DNA of 64,000 bases from Zonotrichia leucophrys gambelii (lineage: Eukaryota; Chordata; Aves; Passeriformes; Passerellidae), in the NCBI RefSeq assembly GCF_028769735.1, contig NC_088171.1, positions 65,710,216-65,774,215 of the forward strand. Reading direction: 5' to 3'. Under the pieces are notes generated by a model. The model made no database searches. It saw only the letters and a program-made list of their open reading frames with translations, and was not told the DNA's origin. Positions 35,342 through 47,018 of the stretch are shown piece by piece. A program made the position numbers and the translations under genes. The first letter of the stretch is position 1. The number at the start of each line of letters is the position of its first letter.

Positions 35342-38300
35342 GCCTGTAGCTTATGGACAGTCTGGTCTGTATTGAATTCAAAATGTAAGCATTGAGGCGG
35401 GGGAAAGAAAAAAAGAGTTATTTTGAACGGCCATCATAAAAATTGAATTTATTTCTTATGTGTAGTTCATTACATACCAGTGAAGGATCAGCTTGACCTT
35501 TCTGCTATTAGTAGTCCAGGCCATGAAAGAAGCTCCTTCATGAACCAATGGAAGTTCATACTGTTGTTCTCTGTGTAGTACATCTCCGGATAGAAAGATC
35601 ACGCATCTTCCGTCAGCAATACATTTATTGATAAAGAAAGCCCTGCAAGGCAGGTCAAATCCACAGGCGCACTGTGTGTGGAATGAGAATCGACTCTCAA
35701 GTGTTCCTTCGCATTTCTACTTCTAATCATCGATCTATTTAGTCATCCTAAGTCTCAGTCCTAGACTCTGATACAAATTCAGAGCTGAACTTTGACCGCA
35801 GTCCTGAATCAGAGGTATAGGAAAAAACTGAGCAAGTGAAAAAAAGTCACCACAACTACTTCAGAGGAAAGTTAATTGAAAAAGAAAACCCACAACATTC
35901 TGGCAAATATCAAAGCTGATATTTCTACATAATGTAACTCAATTATGAGGTATTTACTAATCACATCATATTTATTGTTAACAAATTGTTGCAAGTGCCT
36001 GCTACAATGGGCCTCTGTTTAGCCATTACTGGCTGCTTGACAAATGATCTGTGGTGTTAGAAGGTCACAGAAAGAAGTTGAGAAGCACTAGGAGGGGGAA
36101 AAAGGGAAGGAAAAACCCCCAAATCCCAATTATATAGCAAGACAAAACTGTGGGAGAATCTCCGACATGCTCTTTAAGTGTAGCCATCCCTTATAAGGAA
36201 GAAAATCATTACCAACATCAAGCACAGCCTGTGGGCAAAGCCTGTGCCACTCAGATGTACCCCCAGCGTGTGTCCCTGGTGACGTGTCCGTGTACTCATC
36301 CTGCAAGTATGTCCCACTCAATGTACAGCTGCAGCGTCTTCCTCCCTGGGGGACACGGCATCTATATGTCCAGAGAAACAACACGTGGGCCCAGGTCTGA
36401 CCCCCCGACCTCCACATGCTGCAAGCTGCTTCCAGAGCTGAGGGAAAGGAAATGACCCAGAGGAAACAATGCAGGACATCATTCCGTGAGTGCACTCTTG
36501 TGGTCAGCTGGGAAAACAAAAAACCAAACCAAGAAATGAAACAGTCATGACAGAAATTAGGTTGATCTGGTCATTACACTGACAGAAAAAATGCCTTTCC
36601 TTTTAGTGGTTGTGCTGCCTTTTAGGAGTTTCTGTTTTGTTTTGCAGAATTGCTGGCGTTTGGAGTTTCCCGATTATCAGAGCCCTCCCAAAGCACTCCT
36701 ACACTCTCTGTCTGTGCATGTGTGTGCTGTCTCCTATTCCCCAATGAGAAAGGCATTTTTAACAAATTGATAAGACAGAATTTTCCCATACAGTCACTAT
36801 CAGGCAAGCAGAGCACTGCATGGCGTGTTAGAAATGAAAAAATGTGCTCTAACTTGGACTAGCCCTCCAGTTCCTCCCCCTTCCTCATCCCAGGGTCAGA
36901 GCCAGATAGAGAAGCATCTCCCAGTCTACAGCACTCACATTCCTGAAGCAAATGCCAGATGCAGTCCTGTGTCCTGGGTTTGATGCATTTGCCCACCTAT
37001 GTTAACTGTTGGGGAATTTCAAGGAAGCAGGAAAAACAGCAGCTGAAGGAATGAAAAACCAGCCACTGTATCCAACATTGGCAGCAAGCACACAAAATCT
37101 ATGTGCTGTGTCTTCCTTGTGTGTTGCCCCATAGGCTTTGAGGAGCTATCAGTAAAGCCTGATTTCCCTCATACAGATGGAAAATATCTTAGACCTGAGC
37201 TTGTAATGAAAACCATGCTTAGACAGGGGTTTCTATATCAGGGTTTTTCTATGCCTCGTTCTAGGGAATGAGGCACGGGGCAAAGTAGAATTCCCTTTTT
37301 GCTAGCGTACCATCTATAAAACAGCTAAAATGTCCAAAACATTGAAGAGGAGATTTAGCTTTGGGCAAGAAGTATTGTCACAAAATAATTCAATAATTAA
37401 TGGAGAGGTTCTTTCATTTAACTCCAGTTGCAGTGAGCTTTCTGTTCTCCTTGGTGTTGGGAGCAGCCAGGGTTTTCCAAGGGTGGGCAGCAAGAGGCAG
37501 CAGGCCATATCTGTCAACAAGGCACTGTGTGGGCCAGCTTAAAAACCTCTCTTCCTGCCATTGTTATCCTTAAAGCCCTGGAATTTCATCCAAATGGATT
37601 TGACCCCTTGCAAAACAGCCTGTGCATACTTCCCTGATTAGGGTATTCCTGTTAGATGAAAAGGAGGGGGTGGAAGTGGAAGAAGAGGGGCTTTCTCCAC
37701 CTCTGCCCAAACAACACAAGTGTCCTGCTGCATGCTGGACTCCAGGATGGGCACATGGCTTTGAGGAAAACCAGCTTGTCCATTGTCCAGTGGGGGAGCG
37801 GGTCTGTGCACCTCAGGTGTGCCCCATGAGCAGCAACTGCTAAAGGGGGGAGAAAATAACTCAGAGGAGTTGAGTTCTTCACCCTGCTTGCATTTGCTTG
37901 TGGAAGAAAGTTGCTAGTCATTTTGACCCAATCTTTAGGAAAGGTCTTTTATTATGGCAAATTCAGGTCTGAAATGCAGTCCTTTCCCATGGTGCAGCTC
38001 TCAGTCTGCCCTAATGCTTTGCCATGCTTGCAGGTAGTTCTCAAACCGCTCCATCTATTTCCTCCCTCATTTTTGTGCCAGTCTTTGCCCTGCTAAATTC
38101 CCTGTACCTGACTGGATGATCTCAAAATTTCATATAACTCAGAAAAATTATTGATTGGTATTGCCATCTACTTCTAGCTCTCCCACCTTGTTTTTCTCCA
38201 TTCTATTTCCCCAACTTCCTACAAAAGGAACTTCACAGTTTCTTCCTTGACAGGGCTGCTGATGTCCAGGACAGGCCACTGCTACCACTTCAGCTCTATC

Positions 38301-40291
38301 ACTCAGCATATCCCTCTGCCCATACATGAAGATGTTCAATAATCAAACTGGATTTTTTGGAAATAGAAGAGCACTTAAAGCAAAAACTACCTTCAGCATA
38401 CCTGAAACTAAAAGGTTTGGACAGAACATTCCAGACTTAATCAGAAGAGGATCTGGGTCTTCTCACTTTTGGCACAAGACTTCATTCCCTTTGTCTTCAC
38501 TAGGCTTTGGATCAATGCATGCAAAAAATATTTCCACTGGGCTTTAACTTTGGCCATTCACCGAGCTGTGCACTCCTGTACAGCCCTGTGCTGTTATTGT
38601 GGTTCTAATTAGCAAAGGTTACACAGCCATATCTATTGTTTCAGCAGTTTGGGCCACCAAGTTCACATGATCATACTAGCTGAAAATAGAGGTTATCAAG
38701 CAATCAAGCTAAGCACATTACTTGCAATTAGAGCTCCTTATTTGTTTTATTCTCATGCACTCACCTTCTTGTCCTGCCTTCCCTTCTCCCTACTGCCAGC
38801 ATACCACTTGGAGCAGTGCTGCAGCTTTGCTGTGAGCAGTGACCCTGCATCGTGTAGGCAGCTGAATTGAACCCTATTGCTGTACCCATCTAAAGTGACA
38901 TTGGGACAGAGGTGACACGCATGTGCCTTGGCAGATACATGGCAGTAAATGATATTACAGCAAAGACACACCACTGGAAAGGACAAAGCACATTGAGTTA
39001 AACCTCAAGCCAGGCTGTTCGTAGGCAGTGGATGCAAATGATTGACTGAGAGTTCTCTCTGTGCCAAAACAATAATGAGAGATAAAAAGTGATTTGGACA
39101 TTGCTCCCTTTTCACTCTCAGCCAGAGTCCAAAGAAACAATCATCACACATGCACACATTCAGGTATTTTGAAACATAAGTGCACACAGAAGATTGAAAT
39201 TGTGCAACCAACTCTGTTCTTAGCATCACTGTCAGTAGTTGTGTAAACCACTATGGCTATATGGCTATATATGGCTGTTTTCTTATTTACATTTCACCCA
39301 TCTTGGACTCTGTTGTTGAATGAAACCATTTTACTTTTATACTCAGTCTGTCATGTTTTTGGTTCTAAGGAGCTAGCATGAGGTAGTTATGGTTGGACCA
39401 CAGTGATGAATATTAATATTAAAAATTTGCAAAAAGCTTAAAATAGATTGTTAATTGAATTAATTCAATACCTGGAAACTATTCTATGGATAGTGTTACC
39501 TGTTTAAGCCTGACTTGGCTCAGTTTAATTGTGCCTCTTAGAGAGTGAAGTTACTGATAAGTGTGGTCTGCCACCACACTCTGCTTTTTACTGACTTTAA
39601 ATGCCATGCGGAAAAACTGTGACATTAAAGGTACTTCAACCTGGGGTTCTTTCTGTTTGTATTCTGCCCAGAGACCCCTTAAACCCTATGCTGTTCTCAG
39701 AAGCAAAGTGATGTCTAGAATCTCTTTTTCTGCCTTTTGTGCTCTATTTATGAAAAATCACATTTCCTCATAATTAAGTGACACTAGAACAGTGGACTCT
39801 AAACCAAGATGACATCCCTATTTATGGAAGGAAAATTAGGGGCTTCCAATGTGGCTACTGCACTCCATAGAAACAGCTTGGTAATACAGCCTCTTCCCAG
39901 AGACCCCCTTTTGTTCTTTAACTTCTCCCACTAGTTTATTCCTGAAGAGCTTCTCTGTATAGAGGAACCTTGAATAGTTTTCTTGAGCTCTCTAGCTTGA
40001 GAGAAAAGGTTGCCAGCTGTCCTCAAATCTAGCTGTGATCTCTCCACCAAAACTTGCTTAAAGCAAGGGTTATTTGTGGGGCACACAGGTCTGTTGTGAG
40101 CCAAATATTTTGTGCCTGTCATGGAGTGGTTACCTCCTTTCTCATAAATACAACCACAGAAAAAATCACATTCCATTTAATTAAATAGTAAGATTTATCC
40201 TTTTCTCAAGAATTAAAGGTGTTTAAAATATGGTGGTGAAAACAAACTTTTCTAGATCTCAGAGCAAATGAAACCACTTCCTCGAAGACAA

Positions 40292-40352
40292 CTTGGAATA
40301 CCCCAAAATGAACATTAATATTCATCTTGGAATACCCCAAAATGAACATTAA
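40292..40352. repeat. 27-bp direct duplication, 34-bp period
   Basis: Two identical 27-base copies at 40292-40318 and 40326-40352, each beginning CTTGGAATACCCC and ending GAACATTAA. They are separated by seven bases (TATTCAT). Perfect identity suggests a recent slippage or repair event. Confidence 0.88.
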
Positions 40353-42866
40353 GGGAAAAGATGCAGGCAATTCTTTGATAAGAGGCGAGAGGTCAGATCT
40401 GATATAGCAAGCAGAAAATTTATGTTCTTTCTCAAAAAATAAGGGAGGAGATCTAATCAGGATTCCTCAAAAAACTGTGCAAGAACTGACTTACAAATAA
40501 AATGGTTATTCTGAATGGTAATTCTGCTCTTCTCAAACATCTGTTTTGTTTTTCCAGGTAATGCATTGTTAAGCACAGTATTGATTAGCTTTGATTTAAT
40601 GCAGGTTCTCCTGCGACTACTTACCCATAACAATGGAGATTTTTCCTCCCTAAATGGAAATAAGAAGCAATAACATTTTAGAGCAGTAGATATCAAACCC
40701 CATGGTGGCTTATACCTGGAATATAGGAGTTCAGAAATTAAAATAAAAAATACTGTTCATTCTTAATAAACCAAAATTTAAATACTCCCTTTATTATACC
40801 TACTTTTTAATTTCCCTTCCTAACTTCCACATTAATAAAGGCTGTAGGTATAATAAAGTCTGGGAAGCTAATGGAGACATAAAGTACCTTCAGAACCACG
40901 TTGGAGTGGTAAATATCAACCATATTTCATTTGACTCCATGTAAGAGAAACACCTAGCTGTCCTTTCCCAAGCAAATTTTTGTGGTTCTTTAAGAACACA
41001 GATTTGTTTGCATTTTGTTAAAACTGGTGCCACTTATGGAAAGAAATGTGGGCTTTCTAATACAGTGATTTCTAATACAATTCATCTGTCCCTGCAGGAA
41101 ATTCATATTGCAATGAAAAATGAGCAGCATAGCTTAGTTGTACACTGGAGACTTTTTGCTAACCATTTCATTCCCAAGCTCTGAAAAGGCTTGCAATTAA
41201 ATCTGGCAGACACAAGAAATTACATAACATGAGGCTCACACAGCACAGACCTCCTGAGAAAGGCCAGAACAGCAGACACTCCCAGCCCAGGCCTCTGCTG
41301 CCTCTCAAAGAGCAGGGGCAAGAACACCTTCTTGCACAAGTGCCATTTGTTTAGTTAATCTAGTCCAGGCTGTCCTCATGCGAGGCATCCAGTCACTGGG
41401 TGGCTGAGCAGGACACAACAGGTGACACAGGAGGTAGGATGCCATCAGACAGTGCCAGACAGATTGTGCAAGGGCACTTGACTGCTGAAATAAAGGTGAA
41501 AGATCATGCCACCTTCTGCCCCTTCTGGCAATGGCCCTGAGTCCTGTTTCATGTCTGTTCAGCTGACTCACACACATGTAGAGAGCAGTGATGTAAAGCC
41601 TTGGTTGGCATTTTGGAAAGGTCTTTGGTTGAGTTTGTTCCCCCTGCCTCACCCCAGGAATAGTATTTCTATTTCTGTCTCTGCCACTTCTCCATCTCTA
41701 ATGGCATCTTTAATGTCAGACAGAGTAAGAAAGAAGTGTAGCAGAGTGAGATTGGGAAAATACTACAAACCAAACCCTTTTGCTAAATCTGTCTCTGCAT
41801 TCCCAATTTCTATAAGTACAGGTTGAGACCAATATGAAGCTGAAGAGACATCTAAGAGCCCCATGTTACTTCACAGCCTTTGAACCAGGTTTTCAATTAT
41901 TTTCTCACTTTTTGTGTGAAAGGGTTCAATGAACCTAAAAGAGCATTTCATTAGAAATTTTTAAAGTGCTTAAAAAACCACAGTGGTGCAAGGACAGCAG
42001 TTGGAACTCTGTGTAGTGGATACAGAAATATTTTAACACCAGGGCTGCTGTTATAGAATTACTTTCTATTCCACAACTTGCTCCTGCTTTCTTCCTCTTT
42101 GGTCTCCTACGTGTTGTACATATTCATGGCAGTCTTCCAGTGGTGAGGTTGCAATGAGAGTGCAGACAGCAACCCTCACCTGCAACAGAAAATGAGCTTT
42201 TATTTATGCCAAGAATATCCTATGCCATTTATAAATGCCAACTTGTTTGGTTGTGGATTTGGGTTTTGGGGTTTTTTTCCATGATATATGCAATTTGGAA
42301 AACATGCTTGCTTCCTCAAAATGCTAAGCAGCTTCACAATGTCTCATAGGGAGGAAATATAACTAATAGTCATCTTTTAAAAAGTGACAACTGGCACATG
42401 AGTAGCAACTGTGCCTCATGCAGCATAATTGCTGGTATTTCAAAAGGTGACTTTGTAAGCAGGGATGTTTATAAGGCACCCTGCTGTCTGCATGCTATTC
42501 GAAAGTTTCTGAGGATTTGCGTGATTTTCTTTTAAATTTTTGTTTTGAGCTTTTATCTTCTCTGTAAAAGCAACACTTTGACATTAAAGCTGAGTTTGGC
42601 AGGCAATTTAACTCTCAACTAACAAAGTTGTGGTGTCATATAGTGTCTGATATCAGAATAGAACATGGAGAATAGAAATGAAACAAGGAGATAAATTCTG
42701 AAAATTATTTTAAAAGACCTACTTCTAAAATACTGTGTCTCTGTGTGAAAAAACAGCCATGTAAGAGAGAAGAATAAAATGAACTTCTTTCTACCAAATA
42801 TTTTTTTACTGAAATTTCCTCAAGTGATGCATTGAAGTTACCTGCTTTCACCTCAAACAGGTTCAG

Positions 42867-43050
42867 AGGATCATGGAGTAAGCCAGGTTAGAAGGAGCCT
42901 AAGGAGATCATCCAGTCCAGCCTCCTGACAAAGCAGAGTCAGCTGTGAACATGGGGGTTTTAAAAAACAAATCTCCCAATGCTTTCTGTTTATATCCTAA
43001 CCACCTCTGAGGACTGGAAGGCAGCCTCCTCCTCATCAAGCTTTTGAAAA
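42867..43050 (-). mobile_element. CR1 LINE 3'-end fragment (degenerate)
   Basis: The + strand shows the reverse complement of a CR1 3' end: GGATCATGGAGT, then AGGTTAGAAGGAGCCT, then GGAGATCATCCAGTCCAGCC and a CAAAGCAGAGTCAGCT block. Beyond 42955 the match is weaker (GGTTTTAAAAAACAAATCTCC against the usual GTTTTGAATATCTCC). It is 5'-truncated and non-coding, and more diverged than the 33.6-kb copy. Confidence 0.72.
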
Positions 43051-44937
43051 CAATTACACAGGAATTTCTTTTCCTTCTTTAGGTACAAGGGTATTTATTT
43101 TAATATGACAGAACATGAAGCCTTTTCCATGGTGCAGTGAACAAGGCAGGGAAAGAAAAGCCTCTCTTGGTAAATAAATACATCAGCACATACAGGCAAG
43201 GACTCGTGGAGACAATGGAAATGTGGACACCTGACTTGTACCAGTTAACTCCAGGGAAAAGAGGCAAAAACCACGATTGCCTTGGACATCTATAGTTACA
43301 GCTTTGCCATATGGAATTACAGTGATGTAAGCCCAGACTAAGTGAGCTCATAATCAGGCTTTTCAATCTAGTCAAAGGAGGTGTTGGGGAGAGGTAATGT
43401 TGACAAGTAACTAAAGTGTAACTGAGACAGTATTGTGAACAAGAAGTAGTAGAAGAAATCAGAAAAAATATTGCTCCCTCCCACCCAAACCTCCCTCAAA
43501 ACAATAATTTTACTTTCAGGTCTGACTTTGATGCTGTTGTTCACATGTAGTGAACTTGAGTTTAAGCCCAGGACAGCTTAAGGGTTTCCAGGAAAGAAAC
43601 TGGCTCAACAACAGAGTAATAAAAAGGTAAGGAAGTCCACATCATGTGCTGAATCCTGAATGTCTGCACAAGGAGTGAGCTAATGTGCAATGTGACGAAG
43701 TAGGAAGCTGCTAATGACAGACAAGCTCCAAACTGGATTGTTCCTGGGGATTCCCAGGTGCATATCAGATGAAAAATAATAGCAGCAAGGAAAATGCAAG
43801 AAAACATTAAAAAAAAGAGTATTCTTATGATTTCTTGGTTGTGTAACTGTCTCCATAGCCTCATCTTGAGTCACTTTTTCAAAGCTTTGTCAAGTCAATT
43901 ATAAATACACCTCCTAAAGAAACAAAATTGCATTGGCAGGGAGAAAGATGTGGTGATCCAAAGGGTCTTTTCTATCTCTAATTACCATGACCTCAGCTGG
44001 ACATGCCCAAAATCTTTTAGAGAGGAATGTGTGTTAACACTTCCATGAGGACATGGGCCCCTGGGGAGGTGAATGTGTAATTGCTCCAGCAAAGAAACAT
44101 CATCTAACTAGTCAGGAATGAAAAGTTATTGTACACTGAGCCAGTGTTAGTCCAGTTGAGAAATTTCTTGTCTTTTTTTTTCCCCTTTATCATCAACAGT
44201 TTCCCAGTGCGATCCATTTCAACTAGGCTTTCTATCCCACTTAGCAAAGAATCTCCAAGATTAGAAATATTTTTAAACTTCAGATGAACAGTTTAATTCA
44301 GTAGTATTTTATAATATTTTTTTTACTTTATTATTATTAGATAAGCAAAATTTGGTTTTGAAAAAAAATTCCAAGGTGTTTCAGATGATCTCTTCACTGA
44401 GTATGCCTCTCCTCTAAAAATCAGTGTCTGTAGTAATAACTAGAAATGACTGTACTGCTATTGTTAATGCTACTTGAATGAAAAAGAACATTTCAGCAAA
44501 TCTTATGACTATTTCTATGCTGGAAAGTTTTTAGCTAAAAAACCCCCAGGTTTAGAAAAAAAAATTATATTTAAGTTTTCAAACAACAAAGATTTTCTTT
44601 TAAATTGTTACAGAACTTTTCAGCAACATTACATGCAAGTTTCTTTATTCACGTCTTTCTATTCTACAAGTACATTAAAGTGTCATAAGAAATTAAAAAA
44701 AAAACCAACAAATTTCAATCATAACCATCTATTTCCTGTGATGGAAAAGGAATTACTGACATTTTAATGTTGTTTTATTTTAGTTAGAAGAGGCACAACA
44801 TGTCTGTTTTGATAGCAAGACCTGAGAACTTATCAGAACAAATATTACTAATGACTAAAGTGGTGATAGTTGGCTGCAATTTAGGTTCAACATTCCCAGA
44901 AGAACTAATTGTGTAATCAATTTGAACCTACATAGTT

Positions 44938-44956
44938 AAATCAAATCAAATCAAAT
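44938..44956. repeat. (TCAAA)n short tandem repeat
   Basis: Nearly four units of a 5-bp repeat (AAATCAAATCAAATCAAAT), not associated with any gene feature. Confidence 0.8.
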
Positions 44957-45510
44957 GAATAACATAAAAGTCAGCACAGGAGCATATAACCATGCCAGAC
45001 CTAGGCACACTTCATCTCTGTTTCAGTGTTTGAGGCAAAGACCTGGGAATAACATCAAGAGTGGAACTATTTGGAAAGTGAAAAGTTGGGGAGGCCTCAG
45101 CTTGACATAGGGCAGCAACAAGGTGCCCTTTAAGTCTGAAATCAGGGAAAGATGTTGTATTTTAGGGTCTTTCCCACCACAAAACCTGCCCACCACAACT
45201 TGCTGAGACTGAGAGGATTGGAAAAGCACATACCTGTGGATGTATGCCTCTGGCTCTTGATACCAGTTTTGTCAGTGCTGAAGATAAATATTTGAAGATA
45301 AAAATTTACACATTTTTATTTTTCTTTGTTAAAACAATAAGGGAAAAATCTCCTGCCTCTTGCTTCACAGTGATGTGACTTTTTTTGGTCAGTGATAGCA
45401 TTCAAATTGCCTTAAGGGCTGTGACAGGAAAAAGCTAAACCTTATTTAAAATAAGGCTTGAAAGAGGCATGAACTGCCACCCAATCTCTGAGGGAAGTGG
45501 GGATCTTTTT

Positions 45511-45535
45511 ATTATTATCATCATCATCATCATTA
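45511..45535. repeat. (ATT)n/(ATC)n compound microsatellite
   Basis: ATTATTATC followed by repeated ATC units. Confidence 0.85.
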
Positions 45536-46984
45536 CTTTGTTATTGTCTTGAGATTAGCCTTAAAAACAAGAGCTATTTTTGAAACTGAAACATGGGTGA
45601 AAAATGCTTGGGTACTGAGCCAAGGTTTCCTAGGGCACTGTTCCTTAGCTGGGTTTTTAAACATTGTAGAAAACACTTCAAAAAGTTTATTGTTTTTAAC
45701 TTTTTTTTTTCTTATTAAGTAATATACACAATACAATGCTCCTTGATAAGGCTAAACCAGACGTGGAGATGCTCGAATGCAGGGGGAGGCAGGCAGGGCA
45801 GTCCCCGCTCCAGCACTGGGAGCTGCTCACCTTTGGGGCACTCAGGGGAGACACAGCCGTGCCAGAGGAACCTGCTTCTGTGCCTCTGAAATCCCTTTGT
45901 CCTCCAGGTGGGTGAAAGGGCGGCAGTCAGAAACTTACTTAGCCATGCTCTTTGAGGGTCACTGCTTAGCAGGGCCATTAACCCCACATGTGGAGCCCAG
46001 CTAGCACCGCAACAGATGGGAAACTCTGCTCCTTTCCTCCCCACCGACTGGCTTTCCATAAGAGCAATGCTCTCCTATGATGCAGCTTGGCTGTGTTTGT
46101 TAAAAATACCAAACTGCATCGACTGCACATGACAGATGCACATCAGCAAGGAACTTGAGTGTGTGCCCCACCTTTAACTCGTTGGAAACAACCTGTGTGC
46201 AGCTGAGTATGCATTTACCCATCTTGGTAAACTGGAAAGGGTAAGATCTATAATTAAGATCTATAAGATCTACAATATAAATCAGGCACATATTGCTCTG
46301 TTTTCTCAGTTCCGAACGTGCTGTTAAAACTTGGAATGACAGTTTAAGGGATGTAAGATGAAATGAGTGTTTTTCTGTATTGTTATGAAAATTCTCATAG
46401 ATTAAAAATAAATATATTACAATTGACATTTTTTCTGAGGTAGTTAAGGAAAGAAGAGCTTTTCCTGTCAGCAAAGTGTGATCTTTAGAAGATCATAACT
46501 TGGTGGAGAGGAGATAGTGGGTACCTGTTTCCAAAAATGTGACAGCTTCACTGTGTCCTCAACAAAGATAATTGATTAAGTGCATATTGGATTAAAAATT
46601 ATGTTCTAGGGGGATCTTGTCAACTGTACAAATGCCTTAATGTCTACAGTATTACCATATGAGAGCTGCAAGATGGTATTGGCAATGAATTCCTAAAAAG
46701 GGATTATTTATTGTTTTCCTCTCAAAACTGAGTTCTTAAAAAAAAAGAAAAGGCAAAATCAAAGAAAACTTGGCATTTGCCCAGCTGTATGTTGGCAATA
46801 AGTTATGAATTAGCACTTTGCAAAGGACAAGCTCAGCCCGTGTTTTGGAAGGGTTTTCTGCATTGCCCTTTGTTTGTCACTGGGCTGCTCTGCACCTGTT
46901 TCATACTGTACATACTTGGAATTTTTCTGTATTCTTCATCATTTCAAAGACAGGAACATAAACAGCTCAGCTTTTCCTGAGATG

Positions 46985-47018
46985 ACTGTGTCTGTGTGTG
47001 TGTCTGTGTGTATATATG
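46985..47018. repeat. TG-rich microsatellite
   Basis: Interrupted TG/TC repeat running into TATATA, in intergenic DNA. Confidence 0.8.

Larger units (their letters stand above)
34441..42866. other. Intergenic DNA, no gene seen
   Basis: AT-rich with scattered chance open frames. Contents noted: a C/T-rich block at 34600-34665, a (TA)8 run at 35326-35341, a 27-bp direct duplication at about 40.3 kb and ordinary low-complexity tracts. No exon with family similarity on either strand. Confidence 0.6.

Noticed and set aside
45715..46059. 114-codon minus-strand open frame followed by an A-rich run, resembling a processed retrocopy
   Set aside because: The A-rich run is suggestive, but the translation resembles no protein I know and no target-site duplication is evident.
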